Origin: Bdellovibrionales bacterium CG10_big_fil_rev_8_21_14_0_10_45_34
GTDB lineage: Bacteria > Bdellovibrionota > Bdellovibrionia > Bdellovibrionales > 1-14-0-10-45-34
Length of the DNA stretch: 64,000 nucleotides
Reading direction: 5' to 3'
Assembly (NCBI GenBank): GCA_002778785.1
Contig: PEZS01000016.1
Span: forward strand, 179,106-243,105
In this document: piece after piece, positions 36,782 through 44,565 of the stretch
Layout: every line of letters starts with the position of its first letter
Position numbering within the stretch: position 1 is the stretch's first letter
The notes under the pieces: generated by a model
Told to the model about the DNA's origin: nothing
What the model saw: the letters and a program-made list of their open reading frames with translations, nothing else
The model's database searches: none
Made by a program: the position numbers and the translations under genes

Positions 36782-37350
36782 TTCTTTTAGTTTGCCTGCA
36801 GAACTCCGCCTTCGCATCTGGTAGCTGTGGAATTTTATCAAGCGTTGCCCAGCTACTTAGCTTGGGTCTAAACCACGATAACGAGCAGATCAGAAGAAGA
36901 ATCAAAGAGGTTCTTAGGAAAAAAGGCTTCGAAAGCCACATCAGAGTCGATGCCGTTGAGGAAGCACTAACTGGGAAAGGGCTCGCAAACTCCGAAAAAA
37001 AACTCAAAGAGATAAACGATGAACTCAAAACGATTCTAAAGTCTGACGTCGCATCTGAAGATCTACGACCGAAAATTGGGTCCGGTCAATATATGCCTCC
37101 CCCACAAAACCTTGATTTAAAAGGCTTTAAAAAATCGAATCAGAGATTCACCTCGGTCGAAGGTGGCGGCGGCAAAAGAGCCCGATGGTACGATGAGGAC
37201 GGCAAGATATACGAGTGGGATTCCCAGCACGCTGAGCTCGAAGTATACAGTTCTAATGGCTGCAGACACCTGGGTGCCATGACCATCACAGGAGAATACA
37301 AAGAAAAGCCGCCTCGTAAGGTTCGAAAAGTTTGCCCTTGCGGCTGCTAG
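36760..37350 (+). CDS. Secreted protein with colicin E3-type ribonuclease domain
   Basis: A 196-residue protein with a Sec signal peptide (ISTTLVLLVCLQNSAFA). Residues 22-100 are helical (RRRIKEVLRKKGFE, EKKLKEINDELK). Residues 135-190 match the cytotoxic domain of colicin E3 and cloacin DF13: GGGGKRARW, then GKIYEWDSQHAELEVY, then HLGAM. The catalytic trio of colicin E3 (Asp510, His513, Glu517) is present with the same spacing as Asp154, His157 and Glu161. In colicin E3 this domain cuts 16S rRNA at A1493 and stops translation. The tail is Cys-rich (KVCPCGC). The start overlaps the previous ORF by 22 bases. No immunity gene is evident on either side. Confidence 0.85.
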   Translation: MRISTTLVLLVCLQNSAFASGSCGILSSVAQLLSLGLNHDNEQIRRRIKEVLRKKGFESHIRVDAVEEALTGKGLANSEKKLKEINDELKTILKSDVASEDLRPKIGSGQYMPPPQNLDLKGFKKSNQRFTSVEGGGGKRARWYDEDGKIYEWDSQHAELEVYSSNGCRHLGAMTITGEYKEKPPRKVRKVCPCGC

Positions 37351-37415
37351 TCGGTTGTAACTGAAACGTAGAGCGGGATAAGGCTTCACAGCAATCTCGA
37401 AAAAGTGGCAGTGCC

Positions 37416-37444
37416 AAAAAAAACCCCGCCTTCTAGAGACGGGG
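37416..37444 (-). terminator. Rho-independent terminator (minus strand)
   Basis: Read on the minus strand, CCCCGTC pairs with GGCGGGG around TCTAGAA and is followed by eight T. It lies 55 bases after the stop of the lipoprotein gene at 37499 and faces the convergent toxin-like gene. Confidence 0.75.
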
Positions 37445-37498
37445 GGGGTAGATCTCAGCCGCTTGATGGACCTTCAAGCGGCGAGCTTTAGTTTGAAC

Positions 37499-39034
37499 TT
37501 ACATAGGAACTGGAGGTTGACCACCGCCACCACCGCCGCCACCGCCTGGGCAGGCGTTAGTGATCTGTCTTTCACAGAAGAAGTAACCTTCTTGCAGCTC
37601 TATAGAGTCACCATTGGCTGCGCCGTTAACAGTTAGCTTAGGGCAGCTATATTTACCATTTAAGATCACCACGTCACTCTTAACGACGGCTCCTGGATCA
37701 CTGTTACATGGCACAACAGCATCAGCTCTTTCGATCGTCATCTCTAGAGTACAGTTACCAACTTGTTGATAGGTGACGCGAGTGATTCCGTCTTGGCTTT
37801 CAGGTGTGCGATACCGAGCATTCGCCATTCGCAGCTGACTTGCCGAACTGTTCAATCTTTGAAGTCCAACACTACCATTATCTAGAATGTCATAGACTTC
37901 AAAAGATAGGCCGTGCTCTGCAAGCGAGTTGTCATCTCTATCGTACCAGTGGAAACCTCGAATGCTCATCGACGCTTTTGAGTCCACTTTTGATCGATTG
38001 TAACCACAGCTCACGCGGCGCTTTCTCGCTGTTGACATGGCAATGGGCTGCCTAGAGATAAAGTCTCCGCTAGCTCCTAATTCAGGGCTGCCGTTTGTTG
38101 AGCGGATATCGGCTTGAACAAAGTGATCAGGCTTTATGATCGACACAGGAATTTGGGACCCTGCCGCTACCCGCTCGATACCGAAAACGCGAGTCACTTT
38201 CACTGAGCGGAGCATGTTACAATTTTGCTCAAAAACTGAAAGTGAAATCTGGCGATAGCCTGCGAATTGTGTATAAACATTCGATAGCGTTACATCGCTA
38301 GACCAAAATAAAGGGTTGTTCCACGCAGCTAGAGGGCTCGCGTTCTGTCCGCTATCACTATAACCGTCACCGTTAAAATCCCAGTTGTATCGATAGCTAG
38401 GGCTAGATGGACCACCACTTGCAGCTCCAGCCGCTGAGAAGTGAAATTCACCCTCGTTGGTTCCCTTTGTCACCGTGATCGCATTTTCGTTAATGGCAAG
38501 ACTTGATGCCTCTGCCTGTGTACACTCAACGTAAATGTTAGCACCTTTGGTCCTAACTTCGCCGCCTTCATCCGATACGGAAACTGAAAAATCTAGAACA
38601 TTCAAGCTTGAGAACGTTCTCGTCAATATCGCTCCGGCATTGCTCACAACGTCTCCGTTTCCAAAGTTATAGTCAAACTTTAGATCAGACAAAGCAGTTA
38701 GATCATCCGTTGTTTTTGAACAGTCAATCGTAACTTCTACACCTCGTTGAATACCTGCGATTGTGCGATCTTCAAGTACGTTTGTTGAGAGCACTCTTAA
38801 TAATGCCCCAGTAGCAGTGTCTTTGATTTCACAATAGAGACCTGGCTTTTGGTTACGAATGCCCGAGTCAAGCTCAGATGCTTCACTCAACTCTGAAGTC
38901 GCCCCCGAACCCGGTCCATCGGATGTTCCTTTGGCACAGCCAACAAGATAGGCTGCTACCAAAACTAAGCCGACAATTTGCAGCCAGCTTGTGGGATTGC
39001 CCACTTTTCTATTGGTGCTTATTGTAGCTTTCAT
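37499..39034 (-). CDS. Lipoprotein with PKD-like domain
   Basis: A 511-residue lipoprotein. I choose the ATG at 39034, five bases after a G run, over the longer frame to 39058. The lipobox LVGC lies after a hydrophobic core (IVGLVLVAAY). A Gly/Ser-rich linker is followed by Ig/PKD-like strands (DFSVSVSDEGGEVRTKG, RYNWDFNGDGYSDSGQN with the PKD-type W.F.DG). The C-terminal part has Cys pairs (CSKTTDD, CTQAEA) and ends in a poly-Gly stretch (GGGGGGGGGQPPVPM). It is the last gene of a three-lipoprotein cluster; its extra N-terminal ATG overlaps the VWA gene by four bases. It is likely surface exposed. Confidence 0.7.
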   Translation of the reverse strand: MKATISTNRKVGNPTSWLQIVGLVLVAAYLVGCAKGTSDGPGSGATSELSEASELDSGIRNQKPGLYCEIKDTATGALLRVLSTNVLEDRTIAGIQRGVEVTIDCSKTTDDLTALSDLKFDYNFGNGDVVSNAGAILTRTFSSLNVLDFSVSVSDEGGEVRTKGANIYVECTQAEASSLAINENAITVTKGTNEGEFHFSAAGAASGGPSSPSYRYNWDFNGDGYSDSGQNASPLAAWNNPLFWSSDVTLSNVYTQFAGYRQISLSVFEQNCNMLRSVKVTRVFGIERVAAGSQIPVSIIKPDHFVQADIRSTNGSPELGASGDFISRQPIAMSTARKRRVSCGYNRSKVDSKASMSIRGFHWYDRDDNSLAEHGLSFEVYDILDNGSVGLQRLNSSASQLRMANARYRTPESQDGITRVTYQQVGNCTLEMTIERADAVVPCNSDPGAVVKSDVVILNGKYSCPKLTVNGAANGDSIELQEGYFFCERQITNACPGGGGGGGGGQPPVPM

Positions 39035-39054
39035 ACATTCCCCCCCACAGAGTA

Positions 39055-40656
39055 TCATTCAAAGTCGCTCGGTATAAATGTCACCGATCGATCTTGCATG
39101 CTTCGCTCTGCCTTTCTATAAACTCTCTTCTGCGCGATAACGTCCGTCGTATCTACTAAATAAACTCTAATTTTGTCGTTAGGAAGCAAACTTGCAATCT
39201 CGTTAATACCAACCGTGTAACAGGATTTCAACGGGTCTTGAGTCACAATATTTTTGGTGTAGCTATGAACTTTTAAGCCTTTAATTTTATCATTGTTGAA
39301 AAGGCTTGGCGTTCCAAGTAAGAGCTCTTCGTAGTTAGAAACTCCATCTTTATCTGGATCAGCCAAAAGATCATTCTGACCTTGAAGAAGTGCCACGCCC
39401 TTTCTGAGTGCTAAAAGATCCGGTACGAAGTCATCATTCGAATCTGCAGATAAAGGGTTCGAGCCTAGTAGCAACTCTTCACAGTCATTCAAGCCATCAT
39501 TATCTTTATCACCGTAAGTGGTCGTGTTCGATAGACCTGCGCAAGACGAGTACGGGTCAGAGCCTTGAGCGCTGCAAGTTGCATCTTTGCAAGGCTTTGA
39601 CTTTAGAATGTACTCCACGTAATCAGAAACCCCATTGCCATCGCTGTCTGCAAGTTCTGGGTTCGAGCCTAACATCAGCTCTTTAACATCCGATAGTCCG
39701 TCAGCATCGGTATCCCGCAAGAGAACTCCATCTTCCCAGACAGTATTCATGTTCTCTATCCAAACTTCGCGATTCTGAAACCGCAGAATCTTTTCTGGTA
39801 CAGCGAATCTCGAAAAATCAATCTTGTCGCCGCCACCAAAACTCAAAAAGGCTCCGTTACCAATAGTCGCCATTGTTTGGAGTAGACTCTGAGCTGCTAA
39901 CTGCTGGTTCCTACCGTTCGGATCAGCTGAGAGACGGGCATAATAGTATGCTGTATTAAACTGAATGGAATCTACTACTTCTTTAGCATTTTCCCTGAGA
40001 GCCATGATTCCGCTAACTGCCTCTTGAATATTTCTTACATCTTGGGGAACTGAAGTTGTGCCAGACTGTACAACCGGGAAGCCATCAGATACAAAAAAGA
40101 CCACGTAAGTACTCGAAATTAGCTCATCGCTCTTTTTTGTACTCTCAATGTCGCGCTCAAGAAGCTTTCTAAGTTCATCTAGTGCAGCTAGGTAGTCCGT
40201 CCATTGAGTGTCGATTTGGCGAGTTCTCGTGTATTGATCCTGTAGAAGATTTTTAAAAGCGTTCTGATCAGTCGTCATCTCCTCGTTGTTCGCCGTTAAA
40301 ATACGACCGCCTGTACCGAGGTTTATCATTGTCCAGAAGATGTTTTCGTCTGCCTCATTCTGATCCACAAACTCGATAAGAGGAGCAAACCTTCTACTGC
40401 CATCTTCGTCATTAACTCCCATGTCAGTAACTACGGGGTCAGGTAGGCGATTGGAACCAGATCGATCAACAATAAAGATAAATTTTAAGTTGCCCTTAAT
40501 GTTAGAAGAATCAGGAGTACAGAACTCAGCAGATGTATCGGCGGCTTTGAAGCTTTGCACATTCGATTGCTCCAAGCGTGCCTTACTGCATCCGGCGGCT
40601 ACTACTAGCGCCAAGAGTGCTGTGAAAATCTTGATTGAGAGCATTTGGCTCTTCAT
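39055..40656 (-). CDS. VWA-domain lipoprotein with calcium-binding repeats
   Basis: A 533-residue lipoprotein: lipobox VVAAGC, then a VWA (von Willebrand A) domain with the metal-ion site DRSGSN in FIFIVDRSGSNRLPDP, and a conserved later strand TYVVFFVSDGFPVV. From about residue 325 come DxDxDG-type calcium-binding (thrombospondin-3-like) repeats: DTDADGLSDVKELMLGSNP, DSDGNGVSDYVEY, DKDNDGLNDCEELLLGSNP and DPDKDGVSNYEELLLG. Such proteins bind other proteins at the surface in a metal-dependent way. A GGGGGG run lies nine bases before the ATG. It is probably cotranscribed with the PKD-like lipoprotein. Confidence 0.82.
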   Translation of the reverse strand: MKSQMLSIKIFTALLALVVAAGCSKARLEQSNVQSFKAADTSAEFCTPDSSNIKGNLKFIFIVDRSGSNRLPDPVVTDMGVNDEDGSRRFAPLIEFVDQNEADENIFWTMINLGTGGRILTANNEEMTTDQNAFKNLLQDQYTRTRQIDTQWTDYLAALDELRKLLERDIESTKKSDELISSTYVVFFVSDGFPVVQSGTTSVPQDVRNIQEAVSGIMALRENAKEVVDSIQFNTAYYYARLSADPNGRNQQLAAQSLLQTMATIGNGAFLSFGGGDKIDFSRFAVPEKILRFQNREVWIENMNTVWEDGVLLRDTDADGLSDVKELMLGSNPELADSDGNGVSDYVEYILKSKPCKDATCSAQGSDPYSSCAGLSNTTTYGDKDNDGLNDCEELLLGSNPLSADSNDDFVPDLLALRKGVALLQGQNDLLADPDKDGVSNYEELLLGTPSLFNNDKIKGLKVHSYTKNIVTQDPLKSCYTVGINEIASLLPNDKIRVYLVDTTDVIAQKRVYRKAERSMQDRSVTFIPSDFE

Positions 40657-41065
40657 GACTAATGGCCCCCCTGAATGACCTTAGGTCTCCTGTCTTGGAA
40701 TGAGACTCATCTTTAAGTCTCTGTCTAAGACAGCTGTTCCAATCGTTCATACCTCTAGTTACAACTTCTATGCCGCGCGTAACTCAATAGGTTCGTCAGC
40801 ATACTCGCAATATGTAAAGTGCTCGAACACTGTCTAAAAGCCAGTCTAAAGGCGGGGGAAAATTAAAACTCTTATGTAATTTCAATGAGATAGCAACGAG
40901 CTGAAGAACTCGTTTTTTGCAAGAACTCTCCCAATCGATATCTCAGCTAATTGTTTGGCAGTTTATTGAACTTCTGTGAACTAGCGATGTCGCATACAGT
41001 GTCGTCTCACAATGCAACGATTTTTTCAGACGCTTTTCGCTGTTGATTATACTCCGTCTGCTATC
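40657..41065. other. Intergenic region within the lipoprotein cluster
   Basis: I see no gene here. A 13-bp palindrome CTGTCTAAGACAG (40721-40733) lies 65 bases upstream of the VWA lipoprotein gene and could be an operator. The region separates the first lipoprotein gene from the other two, so they may be transcribed separately. Confidence 0.4.
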
Positions 41066-42019
41066 TCACTCTGAAGCTATTTGGATGCCCGAGGAATTGT
41101 ATGTGGAGTTCATTACTGGGTCTGCTATGATGATCTCAGACATGAACTCGATTTCTTTCTCGATAAGAACCTTTACATATCTAACTTGAGGCACTCCATC
41201 ATATCTGCGCTCGTAAAACTGCACTTCAAAGAGATTGCCATTTTTAACCGGCAACACGGGAATATCGTCAATGGTTACGTCTGCACAGCTCCCGTAAGTG
41301 TCTAAAGACACTTTAACGGCGGCTTCGTTAACCCAGCTAGGAACCGTCTCCTCTATAACTCTTCCCAAAGAAAGTGCACGGAGGTTACTCATTCCATCTC
41401 GATTTGAGTCGGATATGGCATCGCTCGGATCTAGAGGATTTAACCCATGTCTAAACTCCAACCCGTCGGGAATTCCATCGAGGTCAGTATCAGCAAGTTG
41501 ATAGTCAGTACCTAAAACAACTTCTTCGCAGTCAAATAGACCGTCTTTATCGGTGTCTTGGTATTTGTCATCACAAACTCTAAATGACGATTGGCTATTG
41601 ATATCCTTTCCAAGACGGTAGGCGACTATGTCTCTATAGCCATCTCCTGAAGTGTCTTCGTTAAGGTAACTAATGCCAAACAGATCTGCTATCTGCATAT
41701 CTCGTTCGATCTTGTCAGGCAAAAAATCTCGATCTGTATCGATCAACCATCCGGTTTTTGTTAGGACACCGGAGTGATTGACAGGAAAAATTTCACCCAA
41801 CTGAAATGTTTCAGATGCGCAGTATCCGTTAACTTTAAGACTTACTGTTCGCGGCAATGAAGGCGGACTTGCTTGCTCCAGTCGAACATTGGAACATCCT
41901 GCTAAAAGAAAAAAGGAGCCAACTACAAGGCGCAGATAAACACGTCTCAAAAAGATACAACAGTGCGCTCGTAAAACTGCCGGTGAATGGTCCATACTCA
42001 TGTTAGAGGCAATGAACAT
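41066..42019 (-). CDS. Lipoprotein with calcium-binding repeats
   Basis: A 317-residue lipoprotein with a signal (VYLRLVVGSFFLLAGC) preceded by an unusually long basic n-region. Just after the Cys it shares RLEQ with the VWA lipoprotein. It contains several DxDxDG repeats: DTDRDFLPDKIERD, NEDTSGDGYRDIVAYRLG, DTDKDGLFDCEEVVLG, DTDLDGIPDGLEFRHG and DSNRDGMSNLRALSLG, but no VWA domain. It looks like a paralogue of the C-terminal part of the VWA protein, so a partner or a pilus/adhesin accessory is plausible. Met 9 (41995) is an alternative start. Confidence 0.75.
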   Translation of the reverse strand: MFIASNMSMDHSPAVLRAHCCIFLRRVYLRLVVGSFFLLAGCSNVRLEQASPPSLPRTVSLKVNGYCASETFQLGEIFPVNHSGVLTKTGWLIDTDRDFLPDKIERDMQIADLFGISYLNEDTSGDGYRDIVAYRLGKDINSQSSFRVCDDKYQDTDKDGLFDCEEVVLGTDYQLADTDLDGIPDGLEFRHGLNPLDPSDAISDSNRDGMSNLRALSLGRVIEETVPSWVNEAAVKVSLDTYGSCADVTIDDIPVLPVKNGNLFEVQFYERRYDGVPQVRYVKVLIEKEIEFMSEIIIADPVMNSTYNSSGIQIASE

Positions 42020-42290
42020 GCCAGTATCATTCTAAGATTGGTACATCTATGAAAAAGCTAGTGAGTTTGATCAGGTTGGCAATGCAAAACATTAGACACT
42101 GTTTAAAAGATATTAGAATCAGCGTCCTAACCTCATCATGTAATTACCACGCGATTCTGACCGCATTTAATTGCCCAGCGATTTTGCCCGATTCTAATTT
42201 GCGGCTAGCTCACCAATGTCTGAGAGAAAATTGCAACCTTTTCAGACACCTCTTGAGAATCTCGATAAGCTCGGCTTCCGCAGCAAGGCA
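42020..42290. other. Intergenic stretch with IS-like motifs
   Basis: GCGATTCTGACCGC, AATTGCCCAGC and GCGATTTTGCCCGATTC at about 42150-42205 resemble the TTTGTCC repeats at 1605-1750, with T-to-C changes. They may be a second remnant of the same type of element. No gene is seen. Confidence 0.35.
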
Positions 42291-43061
42291 CTACCGCGAC
42301 CGGCGGAGAGATGTTAACTGTCTTTTCACTGAAGGCTTAAGCTTCTCGGTAGCGGCCGTCCATCCCGCTGGTGGTATACGATGGGCTATCTTTTTAAGAA
42401 AAGCTTCTGTTTTGTCCGGATAAACATTCCAACATTCACGCAATGTCCAGCCGACACCCTTTTGAACATAGAAATGAGAGTCGTTAAGATGATCCTCAAT
42501 AAATCGTTTGATCGTGGAAAACGGCAAATATTTTTTGCGAAACCTTGCGTAGAACAAGAGCCCTACCAAAGACTGACGACGATGCCATGGGTTGCTTGAT
42601 CTTGCCCAAGTTTCAAAAACTGGCAAAAACTTTTTGTGACTGGATTCCAATATTTTCGAACAAAGAGAGCTCATTTCATCTGAATGCGCCCAATTGTCCA
42701 CTTTATCTACCCAGCCAAAAACCAAAGCCGACCTTTCGATGAGTTCGTCTAGAGGCCTACTTGCTGCCCAATAGGATGCCAAAAGCATAACTTCGAATAT
42801 CGCGGAGTTCTGCCAAATAGAGTTCCATATCAACCACTGCTCATCGTAAGCTTCCTCGCTAAAACTAAAACCTTCGGAGAATCGCTTCCTCACTAGGGGA
42901 ATTTTAGTATCTAAAAATGAAAGATTCGAAACACCCGCGCCAATGTAATTTTCGGCCAACCACTTCTGAGGTTTTTGCCCACGAGACAGCTTTAGAAGGG
43001 CTGCTTCGACTTCTTCTTTTGCCAACTCTAGCTTTTGTTTCGGCCGCGATTGAGTTTTCAA
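42291..43061 (-). CDS. DNA alkylation repair protein (AlkD-like)
   Basis: A 256-residue protein made of HEAT-like helical repeats. The motifs VDKVDNWAHSDEMSSLCSKIL, FETWARSSNPWHRRQSLVGLL and DSHFYVQKGVGWTLRECWNVYP match the AlkC/AlkD fold, where the helix concave face binds DNA and Trp/Asp residues remove 3-methyladenine or 7-methylguanine without base flipping. The start is a TTG at 43061 preceded by AAGGA. The last residues (KPSVKRQLTSLRRSR) are basic. It has no close operon partner. Confidence 0.85.
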   Translation of the reverse strand: MKTQSRPKQKLELAKEEVEAALLKLSRGQKPQKWLAENYIGAGVSNLSFLDTKIPLVRKRFSEGFSFSEEAYDEQWLIWNSIWQNSAIFEVMLLASYWAASRPLDELIERSALVFGWVDKVDNWAHSDEMSSLCSKILESSHKKFLPVFETWARSSNPWHRRQSLVGLLFYARFRKKYLPFSTIKRFIEDHLNDSHFYVQKGVGWTLRECWNVYPDKTEAFLKKIAHRIPPAGWTAATEKLKPSVKRQLTSLRRSR

Positions 43062-43218
43062 TCTCTGTTCCTTTGTATTCTCTTACGCCGGGCAAAATTT
43101 CTTATACGATCACACATCTCAAAAACCTTTACGCACTAGCTCCCTCACATAGCGAGCCCCGCGCACTTAACTAAAATGCACACTCAATCAAGGCGACCAT
43201 TTTGCCTTCGACGCTTAG

Positions 43219-44250
43219 CTATTTCATTCTACTCGCGAGGAGCATCATAAAAAGAACCCTCGCGCCAACGTTGCCGTCCCACTGGTCCTTTTGTAAATCC
43301 TCCCTAAAGCGAGGTGCTACCTCTACCAAGTCACCACCAATAATCTTCTTCTTAGACTTGCCTAGACGAAAAAGCAGATACTTAAGTTGAGAATAGCTAA
43401 TGCCCCCCGGCACAGGAGTGCCGGTGGTCGGACAAAGCGAGGGATCTAATCCATCGATATCGAAACTAAGATAAACATTCTCAGTGGGAAGCGCCTCAAT
43501 AATCTCATCAACAATGCTGGCCCAAGTTTCGCCTTCGAAAAGTCTTTTTTGAATGTCGTCATCGAAGAAGACCTTTAATCGCGACTCTGAAGCGATCATT
43601 TCTCTCTCGGTAGATGAGTAATCGCGGATTCCAAACTGAACTATTCTCTTTACGCTCGGTGCGTGGCTTAAAATATTGTACATGATGGACGCATGAGAGT
43701 GTTCAAACCCTTCATAGCTCTTTCGAAGATCTGCATGCGCGTCTAAATGCAGAATCGAAAATTCCTTAACAGCTTCAGACATCGCCTCAACTGCGCCAAA
43801 TGGTACGCTATGGTCTCCGCCTAATAAGAACGGGATCTTGCCACTCGACACAATATTTTCTACTTCTTTTTTTACCCATTGGTTGAGTTTGCCAGACTCC
43901 AGATTTACATTTTCTACGATCGTTTTGAAGTCCTTCGTCTCTTGCTCTCCCCTTGTGATAGCCTCGAGATACTTTTCAACCTGTAAACGCAGTTCGCTCG
44001 ATTTATTCTTTATCTGCAGCGGGACATCTAAGGTGTGTAGCCGCAGGTTTCCAGCATCCTTGACCCACTCTGAATAAAGATCTACCTGATAGCTCGCTTC
44101 GATCACGGCGTCGGGACCACTGGCCGCTCCCGATCGATAGGAAGTCGTGACGTCCCAAGGTACGGGAAGCACAACCACTTCAGCCTCGGAAAAGCCGACA
44201 TCTAGACCGAATAGTTGACCATTATGAATAGCTGCATCGTCGTGACTCAT
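43219..44250 (-). CDS. speB: Agmatinase/arginase-family ureohydrolase
   Basis: A 343-residue binuclear manganese hydrolase that removes urea (or formamide) from a guanidino substrate. The metal motifs are GGDHSVPFG, HLDAHADLR and SFDIDGLDPS, with the usual TPVPGGISY later. It is closest to agmatinases, which make putrescine, but arginase and formimidoylglutamase remain possible. I start at the ATG at 44250; the longest frame opens at a TTG four codons earlier. The next gene upstream on the same strand is a small ORF that overlaps it by 29 bases. Confidence 0.85.
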   Translation of the reverse strand: MSHDDAAIHNGQLFGLDVGFSEAEVVVLPVPWDVTTSYRSGAASGPDAVIEASYQVDLYSEWVKDAGNLRLHTLDVPLQIKNKSSELRLQVEKYLEAITRGEQETKDFKTIVENVNLESGKLNQWVKKEVENIVSSGKIPFLLGGDHSVPFGAVEAMSEAVKEFSILHLDAHADLRKSYEGFEHSHASIMYNILSHAPSVKRIVQFGIRDYSSTEREMIASESRLKVFFDDDIQKRLFEGETWASIVDEIIEALPTENVYLSFDIDGLDPSLCPTTGTPVPGGISYSQLKYLLFRLGKSKKKIIGGDLVEVAPRFREDLQKDQWDGNVGARVLFMMLLASRMK

Positions 44251-44482
44251 TTCCACCTTCAATCTTTAAGAACTTTTCACTACACTGTTGGTTTTCATCA
44301 TAGTGAGAATGGACTCTCATCTTCTCTAGACACAAAGAGCCCGACTTGGTCAGATAAAAGGTTACCTGACAAATTCCTGAACTCGCTAAACGTCTAGGCG
44401 AAAAAATCCAGTCTTTCAAGCAAAGTCCTAGAGGTGTCTTAAATTGACACTCCCACTCCGACCTATAGAAAGCGACAGCCAA
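44222..44482 (-). CDS. Small Cys-rich protein, uncertain
   Basis: An 86-codon frame upstream of and overlapping the ureohydrolase gene, in the only stretch between it and prkA. It starts at a TTG without a clear ribosome site. The sequence looks like protein (WECQFKTPLGLCLKDWIF, LASSGICQVTFYLTKSGSL, HSHYDENQQCSEKFLKIE), with five Cys, and the frame continues upstream as hydrophobic residues to a stop, as if a signal peptide had lost its start. It may be an exported protein or a remnant. Family not recognised. Confidence 0.4.
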   Translation of the reverse strand: MAVAFYRSEWECQFKTPLGLCLKDWIFSPRRLASSGICQVTFYLTKSGSLCLEKMRVHSHYDENQQCSEKFLKIEGGNESRRCSYS

Positions 44483-44565
44483 AACAGCTGCGAATTTGAC
44501 TCATTCATCAAAGGTTGGGAAAATAAAGAAGGCCTGCGCTTGAGGCCGTCTCGAAGGGAGGCATT

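Noticed and set aside
37351-37498. Immunity gene downstream of the colicin E3-like gene
   Set aside because: The 148-base gap has no acidic ORF of 80-90 codons on either strand; it holds only a terminator and G-rich sequence.
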